From: Hypoxylon rubiginosum
Lineage: Eukaryota > Ascomycota > Sordariomycetes > Xylariales > Hypoxylaceae
Direction of reading: 5' to 3'
DNA: 64,000 bases
Assembly (NCBI GenBank): GCA_902806565.1
Contig: CADCXA010000016.1
Span: forward strand, 558,001 to 622,000
Part shown: positions 1 to 10,970 of the stretch, piece after piece
Numbering within the stretch: position 1 is the stretch's first letter
Layout of the letters: each line of letters opens with the position of its first letter
The notes under the pieces: model-generated
What the model saw: only the letters and a program-made list of their open reading frames with translations
Told to the model about the DNA's origin: nothing
Databases searched by the model: none
Made by a program: the position numbers and the translations under genes

Positions 1-1
1 A

Positions 2-1465
2 GATACTTTTGTGGAATTTTGGCAACTTGGCCTTCGGATGTACTGTTTGACTGGCGACATAGCTCGAGCCGAAAGGGTTGCCAACACTCTTCTTGAGTCC
101 CCTTACGAGAAGGATCCTCGTTTCCTACTACCCTTTATTCGCATGTGTGCTGAGAAGCCTGCGACAGTTGAGAAGGGGTTTGAGTTGTATCAACGACTAC
201 GATCCGTTCTCGGCGACGCGATTACTATCGAGGATTATGATCAAGTCATTTCCTATTTCCTGACTTCGAATGAGACAGAATATGCGTTTTACGTCTTTGT
301 CGAGATGATGACGTCCAACACCGTTGACCTGCGTGGGACCCATAGGGTGCCTCCTAGTGTTGCCAGTCCCTTCTTTTATGGCAAATGGCTAAAGCGGTTA
401 ATAGGGGCTGGCGATCTACAAGGCGCTCATAATGTCTTACTGCATATGAAATCTAGAGGTGTCATGCCTCAGGCGATCGTTGTTAATGGCCTGATCGGTG
501 CGTGGCTAAGATCAGGCACTGCCGACAATATAAAAAACGCCGAGGATGTTGCTTGGGCTATGATCAATGCCCGGATGCAATTTCTCAACATCAGAAAAGA
601 CATGAAGAATCTTGCCACTTATGTAAGATTACGACAGTATGGAGAGGGCTGGCCGAGAGCGAATCTGGAAACCTTTTCGCTTCTCGCAGAGAACTATAAG
701 GATCGTGGGATACATCCTAAGATGGAAGAGCTTTGGAGGGCGTTTAGGGATGCAGAAATCGCCCCCAACTCGTTCATGTTAAATCAGCTGCTTTTCTCAT
801 ATCTTCAGGATGGGCAGGGCAAACACGTCGCGGCACTCACCCGTGACCTGACCAACCAATATCAGGTTGAGCCGGATTCGTGGACCTTCATGGTCCTTTG
901 GCAGGCCTTGGCGGTTAACCGCCTTATTCAAATACCATCAGGCCAAACTGGTAAAGAAATCTCACGGACTCGGTCGCTATTTGCCGAGATGGTCAGGTCG
1001 GCCCATATCCTGGCTACAAGTGGCATCGACGTTCAACTAGCACGGTTCGTTCTTCACTCGTTTCGCAAACTAGATGACAAGTTTGGTCTTCTATTGGCAT
1101 ACCGAGCATTGCGACAAATATTCAAGTTCGAACCCCCAGATTCCGTCGTGTTCGAGCTACATGTGGGGTCTATGGACTTGGAAAGGACGGCGAAGGGCAA
1201 AGGTGGTCTCCGGTTAATGCATGCCGGGAAGCAAATCGAGGACTATCTAAAACGAAGACACGAGGAACTCATTGCGACCGGTCAACTTAGCGCAGGGGAC
1301 GATCTACCGGACGATATAAAACGGGAGGAATTAGGAAACTTTGTTGAGTTCTTTCTCCAGAACCAAGTTGAACTACTCGGGGATGAGAATATGGAGCAGA
1401 CACTCGAACAAGCTGCCACGGAGATGGGCTTGGACGGCGAGGTACCATCATTTGATGATGTATAA
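2..1465 (+). CDS. Pentatricopeptide-repeat (PPR) protein, 5' truncated by window edge
   Basis: The frame is open at the left edge (codons from base 2) and ends at TAA 1463-1465, so only the last 488 or so residues are present and the true start lies outside the window. The translation is helical and shows degenerate PPR-like helix pairs: a segment around LQGAHNVLLHMKSRGVMPQA, another around WRAFRDAEIAPNSFMLNQLL, and the typical 'VEPDSWTFMVLWQAL' pattern. PPR proteins bind organellar RNA, and fungal members act in mitochondrial RNA processing or translation; that role here is inferred from the family, because the targeting sequence is not visible. The C-terminus is acidic. No intron is seen in this part. 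I cannot say which fungal PPR gene it is. Confidence 0.75.
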   Translation, partial: DTFVEFWQLGLRMYCLTGDIARAERVANTLLESPYEKDPRFLLPFIRMCAEKPATVEKGFELYQRLRSVLGDAITIEDYDQVISYFLTSNETEYAFYVFVEMMTSNTVDLRGTHRVPPSVASPFFYGKWLKRLIGAGDLQGAHNVLLHMKSRGVMPQAIVVNGLIGAWLRSGTADNIKNAEDVAWAMINARMQFLNIRKDMKNLATYVRLRQYGEGWPRANLETFSLLAENYKDRGIHPKMEELWRAFRDAEIAPNSFMLNQLLFSYLQDGQGKHVAALTRDLTNQYQVEPDSWTFMVLWQALAVNRLIQIPSGQTGKEISRTRSLFAEMVRSAHILATSGIDVQLARFVLHSFRKLDDKFGLLLAYRALRQIFKFEPPDSVVFELHVGSMDLERTAKGKGGLRLMHAGKQIEDYLKRRHEELIATGQLSAGDDLPDDIKREELGNFVEFFLQNQVELLGDENMEQTLEQAATEMGLDGEVPSFDDV

Positions 1466-2018
1466 AGCTTGTAAAATTGGAATGTCCAAAGGTCTATCTA
1501 CTGTATCGATTGTAAGCTAGCTAGCTATCAACCATCCATAGTATCTGTACCATTGGTGCTGTCACTGTCGGCATATATACCCCTTTTCCTCTTTTAGGCC
1601 ATCATGTCGAATTTTACGAGCCTTGCGTAGTATGAATCCTCTTCCACTTCTGCAAATCCCCTACCCTAGATATTGGAACCAATACCACTCCTCTTAAAGT
1701 TCATACTTATCATGAAGCTTCCTGGCGTATCACGCTTCATATGTACCTAGTTATTGAACTCAATCCACTTAAGCATTTAAACCCGTTAAACGGGTCTTAG
1801 GTGAGATGCATCTAGGCGGAAAGCCCTAGCGGGGTTGACCTGAAGCATGTGCTGTGCACACATTCGGGAGGGGGAAAAAAACAATTAGCCGAAATTCCAC
1901 CAGACTTAGGCGCGCAATCTCTAGGGAACTTTTTCTCAACTTCAAAAAAACCACCACCAAATATACATCACTCAACAACACCCGGCTTTAAAAATCCTAA
2001 CTTCAAAAATAAGAAGAT
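1466..2018. other. Intergenic region and leader of the P0 gene
   Basis: No gene is visible. The last 100 bases are rich in A, C and T (about 1936-2015) and look like the unstructured leader of a highly expressed gene. A small inverted repeat, AACCCGTTAAACGGGT, lies near 1780-1795. No promoter element can be assigned with confidence. Confidence 0.5.
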
Positions 2019-3162
2019 ATGGGAGCCAGCAAGCAAAAGAAGGCGGAATACGTATGTTGCTCATCTTCTCGAAATCCAATGGACTCAAAAAATATTGACT
2101 ACGAATTGCACAGTTCCCCAAGCTGAAGAGCCTGCTCGAGGATTACCGCTCCATTTTCCTCGTCACCGTCGACAATGTCAGCTCTCAGCAGATGCACGAG
2201 ATCCGACAGGCTCTCCGTGGGGACGCCGTCGTCTTGATGGGAAAGAACACTATGGTAAGTGACTGAATTGCAGCTTTCCGCGCTCAGCCAACCCCATTAG
2301 CTTACCATTATTTCCTCGAATTATAGGTCCGCCGAGCCCTCAAGACCTTCATTCCCGATACGCCCGAGTACGAGCGACTCCTCCCCCACGTCCGTGGCAA
2401 CATCGGTTTCATCTTCACCAACGGTGACCTCAAGACCATCCGCGACAGGATCCTTGCCAACAAGGTCGCTGCCCCTGCTCGTGCTGGTGCTGTCGCCCCC
2501 GCCGACGTCTGGGTCCCCGCTGGCAACACTGGTATGGAACCCGGAAAGACCTCCTTCTTCCAGGCTCTCGGTGTTCCCACCAAGATCGCTCGTGGTACCA
2601 TTGAAATCACGACCGACCTGAAGCTCGTCGGGTCTGGTAGCAAGGTCGGCCCCTCCGAGGCCACGCTCCTCAACATGCTGAACATTTCTCCCTTCACCTA
2701 CGGTCTGGGTATTTCCCAGGTCTACGACCAGGGCAACACTTTCCCCCCGGACGTCCTGGACATCGGCGAGGAGCAACTTCTCAAGTCTTTCACGAGCGCA
2801 ATTACTACCATTGCCGCTCTGTCGCTTGCCTTGAACTTCCCTACCCTGCCCTCCATCATCCACTCGTTGGTGAACAGCTACAAGAAGGTCCTTGCTGTCG
2901 CAGTGGAGACCGATTACAGCTGGCCTGAGGTCGAGGCCCTCAAGGACCGTATCGCCAACCCTGACGCCTACGCCGCTGCCGCCCCGACTGCTGCTGCTGC
3001 CGAGACTTCGACTGCGGCCGCTGCTGAGGAGGAGAAGAAGGACGAGTCGGAAGAGGAGTCTGGTGACGAAGGTTTCGGTGGTCTCTTGTATGCTCTCCTC
3101 CCCATTTCGCCATTCTTTTCGATTTTAGAGGTGCTAACGTGTCGGTTTTCTACAGTGACTAA
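2019..3162 (+). CDS. RPP0: 60S acidic ribosomal protein P0 (uL10)
   Basis: P0 anchors the ribosomal stalk: it binds 28S rRNA with uL11 and carries the P1/P2 dimers that recruit translational GTPases. Exons are 2019-2051, 2114-2254, 2327-3087 and 3156-3162, giving 313 residues, the usual fungal length. The first exon codes only [11 protein letters not shown]. Exon 2 has the conserved stretch [15 protein letters not shown] followed by VLMGKNTM. The C-terminus has an Ala-rich hinge, an acidic run ([16 protein letters not shown]) and the universal tail GLFD. The last intron (3088-3155, donor GTATGC, branch GCTAAC, acceptor TACAG) interrupts that tail, so the final exon holds only the end of the Phe codon, Asp and stop. 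The gene is convergent with MSH1. Family identity is certain; exon ends rest on splice consensus and family alignment from memory. Confidence 0.95.
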
Positions 3163-3586
3163 ATTTCATGGCATGATCACGGTGTTGTCGGGTTGGCATC
3201 AAACTGGGCTTCGGTTGGGATTGCGAGATCTGGACGTGGGAAAATCCACGGTACATAGGTCATCTAACGGTCAATTGAGGCAAGTTGCAGAAGAGTTGAG
3301 CTTTGATTTGTGACATGACGGATGGCATTGCAAACCGCAAGAGCTCTGCTACCTCGTAAATGGTGAGTCCTATTCTATTTTTCAGTTTCCCTCCCGTGTT
3401 CAATGATTATATAAAGAATTCAAGAGCTTTTTAACCCTGATCTTCATTGATGACAAACTTCATCACAACCCTATGAGACACGTTTCTTTACAAACAACTT
3501 ATTAGTACACATTGTATAAGAGCCAGGCGCTAACTCGATTCCAGATATACAGACGCAGACAAACCGAATCGTAAAATTACCGACCC
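3163..3586. other. Convergent 3' regions of P0 and MSH1
   Basis: This 424-base gap between two converging genes presumably contains both 3' untranslated regions. No coding signal or repeat is seen. Reading through the unspliced last P0 intron would keep a frame open to 3313, but nothing in that extension looks conserved. Confidence 0.5.
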
Positions 3587-6500
3587 TTATCCTGCACTAG
3601 CTGATTGCTGCTCCGTATGGGTATCATTTTGTAAAGACGTTCCACTATTTTCGTGATGATCATGACTGCTGTCCCTCTCGAGGACTTCCTTCGCGACCGT
3701 AATTGCAGCCTCGGGCATGTTGGCGAGGCGCGCCACCTTAAGCGCGTGGCTCTGCCGGTTGATTCCTTTCCGTAGCTTGTGCACGTAGACGAAGCCTCCG
3801 CCCCGCACCTCTTCCACGTCGGTGCAGTACATCTCGACGGCGCCGCCCTGAGCGACGAGCATGCGGCGCCCGGCGGCGAGGTCGGCGAGGCCGTGGAAGT
3901 GGGTAGCGAAGAGGGCGCGGCAGCGGTTGACGGTAACGAGGTGGTGCAGGGCGGCGAAGGCGACGGCGGCGCCGTCCTGCGGGGTGGTGCCGCGGCCGAT
4001 CTCGTCCATGACGACGAGGGAGCGGGGCGTGGCGGCGCGCAGGATGTGGGCGGTCTCGAGCATCTCAACCATGAAGGTGCTCTGGTCCGCGTACAGGTTG
4101 TCGGCGGAGCCGACGCGCGAGAAGACGGCGTCGACGACGCCGAGGGACGCGTGGTCCGCGGGCACGTAGCAGCCCGCCTGCGCGAGGACCGAGATGAGGG
4201 CGTTCTGCCGCAGGTACGTGCTCTTGCCGCCCATGTTGGGGCCCGTGATCAGCCACAGCCGGCCGGAGTTCCCTGACGCCGTTCCCGTCCCCGAGAGGAC
4301 GCAGTCGTTCTTGGTGAAGGTTCGGCCCTGCTCCCGCAGCCCGCCCTCGACTGTGGGGTGGCGGCCGCCTATGATGACGTGCTGCTGGGTATTATTATTA
4401 GTAGTAGTAGCAGTAGTAGCAGTAGTAGTAGTATCGCCGCCACCGTCGTGCAGGAGCGGGCGCGTCCACCCCAGCTCGGCGGCGAGCCGGGCGGAGGAGG
4501 CGGCGACGTCGAGCTCGCCGAGGACCCGGGCGTTGCGGCGCAGCTTGACGAGGTCGGCGACGACGCGGGCGCGCAGGGCCGCGAACAGACGCTGCTCTTC
4601 GGCGCCCACCTCGAAGCGCGCCTGCCGCAGACGCTGGCCCAGGCGCGACCACTCGGGCACGTGGAACGCGCGCGTGCTCCGGCTCGAGCTTACTACTGTA
4701 GTGGTGGTGGTGGTGGTGTTGCTGTTGCTGTTGCTGTTGCTGGCGCCGACGCCACTCTCGCCCACCTTGCGTAGGTCCCGCGCGCCCTTGACGTGGCACA
4801 CGTGGCCTAGGTTCGGCGTCCACCGCAGCGTGAGGCTGGCCGCGCCGCCGAAGCGCTCCCGCAGCGTCTCGGCCAACGCGTCCTTTTCTTGCAGCAGGGT
4901 GGCCAGCTCGTCGTGGAGCGCGCGCAGGGCCGGGCTGGCCTCGGGCTTCATGACGAAGGGGGCATTCTCGTCGGAGGCACCCGAGTAGTGGTCCCGGATA
5001 GAGGTGGAGGAGGAGGAGGAGGAGGAGGCAGATTGTTGCTTCCTCCGTTTGGTGGCGCTGCTCTTGGGCAGCACGGACTCGGCGTCCCCGCGCGTGCCTT
5101 CCGCGGCCACGACGTCCTCGGCGAGCGTCATGAGCTGGCTCGCCTCGCTGTCTTCGGCCCGGTGCTGCTGCACGAGGCCCTCCTCGTCGATGGACGACTT
5201 GATCAAGTCGGCTAGCTTGGTCGGCTCCTCGAGCTTGATGCGCGAGAGGAGGGGCGTGAAACACGCCGCGCCCTCGGAACTAGGTGATGGGATGGACTGT
5301 GGTTGTGGCGTTGTTGTAGTAGTAGTCGTATTGCCCTGGTCTTTGGCGCTCTCCAGGAGGGCGACGATGTCTTGGGTGGCTCGGATGGTGTTGGCGAGGG
5401 CGACGAGGTCGTCCGGGTCGCCGCGGCCCAGCGCGAACTTCTGCACGAGACGCTGGGAATCGTGGCTCCTCCTCAAAAGCAGCACGATATCGTCGCGTAT
5501 GTCCGGTTGCTGGATAAAGTATTCTACTAGATCGTGTCGGGACTTGATCGTTTCCAAATTTGTCGAGGGCGCGCTGAGCCACGCGGTCAGCAGCCGGGCG
5601 CCCCCTTTCGTGACCGTCCTCCGCACGGCGTGCAGGAGGCTCCCCCGGAAGGCGCCGTCCCGGATCGTCTGCTTGATCTCGAGCGCGCGCATGGTGCTCT
5701 TGTCGATGGCCATGACGGACATGCTCTCGTACCGCAGCGGTGGCTGCAGCTTCATGCTCAGGCCCTGGAGCCGGTCCCCGACGTACCGGAGGAGCAGGCT
5801 GCCGGCCTGGACCTCGTCGGCCGTGAAGCTTTGCGCCGTCTGCGCCGGGATGTCCGACTCTAGCATCGATCCCCATTCTGAGAGCGGCAGGTGCTCCCCC
5901 TGGGGCGCGAATGTGATCAAGTGCTTGTCCTCGGCCAAGACGGAAAATAACTGGTGGTCTCTTTGTGACTCGAGCACCTCGTCGACAACCACCTCCCTCG
6001 GACCCACGCGTGAGAGGATAGATCCTAACGATGTGACCGTAGTTGATTGTGTATAAAATTGCCCCGTGGAAATGTCTATCCACGCGAGGCCGATAGGAGT
6101 AGCACTAGCCTGTAGCTCGGCAAGGCGTCCCGAATCTATACTATTAATATCGAGCTCACCCGAACCAGGGGCTGCACTCCTATGATCGTGATTGACGTGA
6201 ACCGCCAGAACGTAATTGTTGGCATACGGGTCGATGAAGTTCTCGTCGATGAGCGTGCCGGGCGTGATGACGCGGGTGACCCTGCGGTCGTGCATGAGGC
6301 CGTTGGACTTGACCTTGTCGCCGGGGTCGTTGGGGAACTCCTCGGCGACGGCGACGTAGCAGCTGAGGTCCACCACGAGGGTCTTGAGGAAGCGTTCGAG
6401 CTGGAAGAAGGGGAACCCGGCCATGGGCACCGGGCCCGCGTTGGTCTTCTTCTGCGCCACCTTGAGGTTCAGCAGGGGGCCGTACTCCTCGGCGTGCGCG

Positions 6501-6877
6501 AAGTACAGCTCGTAGAACCCGCCCACCCGCGTCAGCAGCACGCAGTTCTCGAACTTCTGCATGTTCCGCCGCGCCTGCTGCACGACCGTGGGATACGCCG
6601 GGCCCTCGTCGTCCGGCTCCGGCTCAGGGGGGAGTGGCTGGTCTGTCTTGATGGGCCCCTGCGGCAGATCCTCAAGTCTCATAGACGACCGAGTCTTCTT
6701 GCCTCGAACCTGCACTCTCTGGGGACTCGTCCTAATTACTTTGGAATCGTGGCGGCCAAGTCGTAGTGACGACAGGTTCCGCCATGGCGAGAGTGAGTGC
6801 TTGGCTCGCCGACCAACGCGGTCTCGAGTGCGGCTGGTGAGCGCCAAAGTCAGCCGCCGGCACGATGGACCGTACAT
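3587..6877 (-). CDS. MSH1: Mitochondrial DNA mismatch repair protein MutS homologue, Msh1
   Basis: A single 1096-codon exon starts at ATG 6877. The N-terminus is rich in Arg and Ser and poor in acids, fitting a mitochondrial presequence. The mismatch-binding domain follows (about residues 95-215; VLLTRVGGFYELYF carries the Phe-x-Glu-like mismatch reader), then connector, lever and clamp. The ATPase has Walker A GPNMGGKST near residue 878 and Walker B LVVMDEIGRG near 953. Msh1 recognises mispairs and damaged DNA in mitochondria. Yeast Msh1 is about 960 residues; this copy is longer because of low-complexity inserts of Thr, Ser, Asn/Ser and Gln coded by trinucleotide repeats (5312-5332, 5001-5029, 4698-4742, 4391-4433). 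The 3' two thirds are very GC-rich, which creates long spurious antisense frames. Convergent with P0. Confidence 0.93.
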   Translation of the reverse strand: MYGPSCRRLTLALTSRTRDRVGRRAKHSLSPWRNLSSLRLGRHDSKVIRTSPQRVQVRGKKTRSSMRLEDLPQGPIKTDQPLPPEPEPDDEGPAYPTVVQQARRNMQKFENCVLLTRVGGFYELYFAHAEEYGPLLNLKVAQKKTNAGPVPMAGFPFFQLERFLKTLVVDLSCYVAVAEEFPNDPGDKVKSNGLMHDRRVTRVITPGTLIDENFIDPYANNYVLAVHVNHDHRSAAPGSGELDINSIDSGRLAELQASATPIGLAWIDISTGQFYTQSTTVTSLGSILSRVGPREVVVDEVLESQRDHQLFSVLAEDKHLITFAPQGEHLPLSEWGSMLESDIPAQTAQSFTADEVQAGSLLLRYVGDRLQGLSMKLQPPLRYESMSVMAIDKSTMRALEIKQTIRDGAFRGSLLHAVRRTVTKGGARLLTAWLSAPSTNLETIKSRHDLVEYFIQQPDIRDDIVLLLRRSHDSQRLVQKFALGRGDPDDLVALANTIRATQDIVALLESAKDQGNTTTTTTTPQPQSIPSPSSEGAACFTPLLSRIKLEEPTKLADLIKSSIDEEGLVQQHRAEDSEASQLMTLAEDVVAAEGTRGDAESVLPKSSATKRRKQQSASSSSSSSTSIRDHYSGASDENAPFVMKPEASPALRALHDELATLLQEKDALAETLRERFGGAASLTLRWTPNLGHVCHVKGARDLRKVGESGVGASNSNSNSNTTTTTTTVVSSSRSTRAFHVPEWSRLGQRLRQARFEVGAEEQRLFAALRARVVADLVKLRRNARVLGELDVAASSARLAAELGWTRPLLHDGGGDTTTTATTATTTNNNTQQHVIIGGRHPTVEGGLREQGRTFTKNDCVLSGTGTASGNSGRLWLITGPNMGGKSTYLRQNALISVLAQAGCYVPADHASLGVVDAVFSRVGSADNLYADQSTFMVEMLETAHILRAATPRSLVVMDEIGRGTTPQDGAAVAFAALHHLVTVNRCRALFATHFHGLADLAAGRRMLVAQGGAVEMYCTDVEEVRGGGFVYVHKLRKGINRQSHALKVARLANMPEAAITVAKEVLERDSSHDHHENSGTSLQNDTHTEQQSASAG
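4391..4433. repeat. ATT/GTA/GCA trinucleotide microsatellite inside MSH1
   Basis: ATT repeats pass into GTA/GCA repeats on the plus strand. On the coding strand they specify a Thr/Ala then Asn tract between the clamp/lever region and the ATPase domain. The tract lies where MutS proteins tolerate insertions. Length changes by whole units would keep the frame. Confidence 0.9.
4698..4742. repeat. GTG and GTTGCT repeat inside MSH1
   Basis: A run of GTG units is followed by four GTTGCT units. On the coding strand this gives a Ser-Asn repeat followed by a poly-Thr tract. It is in frame and absent from ordinary MutS proteins. Confidence 0.9.
5001..5029. repeat. GAG/AGG trinucleotide repeat inside MSH1
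   Basis: A nearly pure GAG repeat on the plus strand encodes a poly-Ser run in the Msh1 protein, next to a basic KRRK-like segment. It is one of at least four trinucleotide tracts in the gene. Confidence 0.85.
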
Positions 6878-7678
6878 CTGGTTATGAAGCTAGACTTAGA
6901 TAGGTTCGACATGTATTTCACTCGATGCCGATATGTGTCTTTTGAAACTTGGAATCGGTCACCAGTGAAGAAAAGTCGCGTTGTCGTGAGAGTAGAATTT
7001 ACAAGGTAATTGATTGGCTTCTAGCAGCCAAGGGTATTTCTAAACACTGTGTAGTCTCCGCCGTCCCCGCCTGAACCAGCGCGACTTTGACAGTGTCTTT
7101 TAGTGCTGTATAAAATCAATACACTGTACAATTCGTTGTCCGACTTCCTAGGAAGTCGTTGACATGTCCAATCCTTTTGCAAAGTAAACGCAATAGTATA
7201 CATACCCAGTTTGCAAGGTATAGGCATTTATTTTTAACAGTTCTACTCAGCCTCACAAGCATACTGAAATATCAACTACAATATCACAAATTTATTCTTT
7301 TCGAGATCGATTAAACAATTTGTAGGAAAATCGCTATCCATTAATTCCCATCCAGCAGTCCTTTAGACGTACTGTATAGCTGAATAGTTATTGAAACGAG
7401 TAGACAGTCAGAGTTTCTTCTCTGGAAGTATGCTTTGGGGGATCCCTTTCGCTATACCCAAGTGGCCGGTCATGCAACTTCAACTTCCGAGGTCAACCAC
7501 ATACTCGAAGGGGCCTCCTTCATCCAAAGTATTTTCTGTTCCACCTTGTACTGAGATAAGCGCCATACACCAACATGTACTATTCCCCGCCACACAGTAT
7601 CGAAATCTGCCATGTGTCGAACGAAGGGGTTCTCATATCCTCCGGGATTTCTCGTATCTTGCGGTCTGGGAAGCCTAA
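6878..7678. other. Intergenic: MSH1 upstream and AMS1 downstream
   Basis: AT-rich DNA between two genes on the minus strand. It should hold the MSH1 promoter and the AMS1 3' end. No coding frame with conserved content, tRNA or repeat is seen. Confidence 0.5.
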
Positions 7679-10600
7679 TTACAGCTGGAGTCTGTAGGTG
7701 GCGACCTCGAAAGGCTTAACGGTGATTGAGAAGGCGCCGTCCTTGTCTATCTTGATCTCCTCCCCATCGTCCTCCAAGATGTTTGTCTTGAATACCTTCT
7801 TGACGTTCCAGGTAGTTGTGATTGTCCCTGTACTGCGACCCCCAAGGCTTTCGTATATACGAATGATAACGCTTCGCCCCTTACGAGACGGGATGCTGCT
7901 ATCGTAAGAAACGTCTTCGTCATCTTCCCCACGCTTCACACAATCCAGGATTAACGAGTTATCACCCTTCAACTCCACGGGGTTTGTCATAAGCGTAGAA
8001 ATATCCAGAGTCTTGGGTGCCTGTAAAATCTTCATACGGTGATTGAAATAGTATCCGGCACGAACAGTAGTGGGGCTCAGTTCGCCCTGGTGTGGCAGGA
8101 TGGCCCAACGGATCGTATGTTTACCCATATCTGCGTGTGCGTCTGGTGCCTTCGGAGATCGAAGTAGGGACAAACGCATTAGGTTGCCACAAGTAGCAAA
8201 TCCGTATTTGGAGTCGTTGAGGATTGAGACGCCGTAACCGTGCTCAGACAAGTCAGCGAACTTGTGGCAGCACACCTCGAACTTGGCCATGTCCCAGGTG
8301 GTATTGTAATGTGTGGGTCGCTTCACAATGCCGTATTGAGTCTCGTAGGAGGCTTCCGTGTTTCTGATATCAACAGGAAACTCCACCTTCAGAAACTGCA
8401 TAGTTTCATACCAATCCACGTTGGCAGTGCACTCGACGTACGACCGCCGGCCTTTGATGGCTGCGGACAAGCTCAAGATCGTCTGGATCCGACTATTATC
8501 ACTGATTATAGCCTCGGTCAAGACACTGACTCGATGTTCCTTGTCCTCTAGTATTGTAGTCTTGCCATAAGGTACTACCTTGCGCGTGTCGAGATGGTAG
8601 ACTTCAACATCCCATGCCTGCCAGTACAACGGTTTGTCGTCAAAGATAACCAGCTGATTGGCCTTTTCTCCTTTGGGGATGATCTCTCGCCCTGTCTTGC
8701 GGTCGACAAGAGAGGTAACATTTCCGTCCTCAACTTGGACAGTCAGCTGATCGTTCTGCATGACGAAGACGCCGTCGCGGACTTCTTGGACGGTAACGGC
8801 TTTGGCCGTTCGAGTCTTAAACGGCTGCACGTTAACTAGGAGCCCAGAACCACAGGCGACACCGAGTTGAGTCTCTGAAAGTTCGACTATCTCTTTTCTG
8901 TGCCATGGCAAGGTATTCAAGGCAATAGGTTCGCCAGCTCCAGTAGCCGATCCCAACTCCGTAACGCCAAAGGCTTTATAGATATCTTTATATATATCTT
9001 TGCCCATCTGGAATACCTTGGCATACAGCTGCTTCGGAGTTAGCTAACTGGGACATTACTTATGCACTGAGTGAACTTACCTCGTCTGAATCATCGTAAC
9101 ACATCTCGATAGCACTTCCAGGAAGACAATCATGGAACTGACAGAGGAGGACCGCCTCCCACATTTCGTCAAACTCCGGTTTGGGATACTTGTAGGAACT
9201 AGACTTCAACGATGCAACGGTAGCTAGTAACTCGAGTTCTCGTAGCATGAACTCCGATTCCCGGTTATTTCTTTTGTTGTTCGCTTGAGTTGTGTACGTA
9301 CCACGGTGGAGTTCAAAGTAGAGCTCGCCGTACCAGGTAACCAAGGTGTTAGCTTTTTCTTCGAGTTTGTCGAAGAAGTCATCGACGGTGTTGCCCAAGT
9401 GCACTCTAGGCAGGAGGCCAACCTGGTCGCTGATGCCACGGCATCGTCGCAGCTTTTCTATGTGCTGCCAAGTCGGGCCGCCGCCGCCATCACCTTTGCC
9501 AAAGACGAGCAACGAAGTATGATCTTGGTCCATCGATTTGTGCTGGGTGACACTGCGTCTGACATCACCAAACTCGGCCTCCGAGGTGTAAGTCTCAGCT
9601 GGCGGCATGTGACATATGACCTGACTTCCGTCGAGGGAGACCCAGTTGAAGGTCGTGTGGGGGAAGTTGTTGATGTTGTTCCAACTGAGCTTCTGTGTGA
9701 GAAACCGGTCCATGCCAGCTAGCCGACATATCTGAGGGAGTTGACTAGAATACCCAAAGGTATCAGGAAGCCAGAATGTCCGGCAACGCTCTCCGAAATT
9801 ACTCTCGAAGAACCTTTGGCCGTAAAGGAATTGCCGGACGAGAGACTCGCCGCTAGGCATATTAGTGTCATGCTCAACCCAGCTACCACCAATTGGGTGA
9901 AACCGACGCTCCTTAACCTTCTGCTTGACACGGTCGAACGCATAAGGATATAGGGTCTTTAACCACTTATACTGCTGCGCTTGGGAGCAAGCGAAATTGA
10001 GCTCGGGGTATCGCTCCATGAGATCACACTGGTTTGACCAAGACCTCGCCACTTTTCGTTTCGTCTCGGCCCAGGGCCACAGCCAACAGGTATCGATATG
10101 GCAATGGCCAATGCCGAAGACCTGGGACGTAAGTCCACTGTCGTAGACCTTGGAAGAATCGACATTAGATCCAATGTATTCCTGTGCAATCTTACGGCAC
10201 TTCTTGAGCGACTCCTTGTCGCCAAGCACGTAGGAATCAATGATGTCGGTGACGACGTTCAATGCCTTGTGCTGCTCCCACGAATCTTCGGGGAATTCTC
10301 TCGCAGCATCGCCAATGATCCAGGTGTCAATCCAGAGCTGCCGGGCATCTAGGTTAACAGCACAGATGTTGGCTTTGACGAGCTGGAAGCTCTTATTGGG
10401 GTCGGGCGGCTGAATGGTATCACCACCTGTAGGGTTGCCGAACATACTATTGCAGGCCATCTCGATGTAGATGGTGTGCTCCTTGCCGTCTCTGAAAGAG
10501 CTTGGAAGGATCCACTCGACACGCTCGCCCCCACCGGTCAGACCTTGCAAAGGCTTGCCATCATCAGTCCAAACCATGCCTTCGCTGTTGGAGTCCCATT

Positions 10601-10970
10601 GGAATTCCAGATGCTCCTTGTCTTGGAGGTCGGCAGGAACACGGAGTACAACTTTGAACCAGTGGGTAGACCAAGAAGGACCGAAAGATTGGCCAACAGA
10701 GGCGGGTTTGTACTCGCCCGCCATGGCCTCCTCAAAAGTCGGTCTCGAGAGACCTGGAGCGGCCCATGTGGATAGTTGAACATGAGGATGGCCAGATGCA
10801 ACGCCCTCGAACATCATGGCAAGGAGGTTCCGCTTCTCCCATTGTCCTGTAGAATAGAACTGAGTGATGCGTTCCTTGTAGATGTGGGTTATCCGTTTGC
10901 CGACCGGAGCGGGTGCCCGGATTGGGTATTCGGTCGAAATGACCTTAGGTTTTGCAGTTTCACCACCCAT
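7679..10970 (-). CDS. AMS1: Alpha-mannosidase, GH38, vacuolar Ams1 type
   Basis: Exon 1 is 10970-9081 and exon 2 is 9028-7679, with a 52-nt intron (donor GTAAGT, branch GCTAAC, acceptor GCAG); the product is 1079 residues. The first ATG in frame, at 10970, is chosen; the frame extends slightly upstream without an ATG. The GH38 catalytic domain has the zinc-binding HID of GHCHIDTCWLW (His 291, Asp 293), the nucleophile Asp 403 in LPDTFGY, and the third ligand region QFHDCLPG near residue 613. The C-terminal half is the beta-sandwich mannosidase region. There is no signal peptide, as expected of Ams1, which is delivered to the vacuole by selective autophagy and trims alpha-mannose from free oligosaccharides. 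The intron falls shortly after the QFHDCLPG motif. Length and motifs match the yeast enzyme. Confidence 0.95.

Noticed and set aside
2321..2863. Minus-strand frame of 180 codons opposite P0
   Set aside because: Overlaps conserved P0 exon 3 and has no independent support; codon bias of P0 causes it.
5004..6056. Long plus-strand open frame opposite MSH1
   Set aside because: It is a GC-bias shadow: composition is Arg/Ser-rich without domain pattern, and the minus-strand frame is a complete Msh1.
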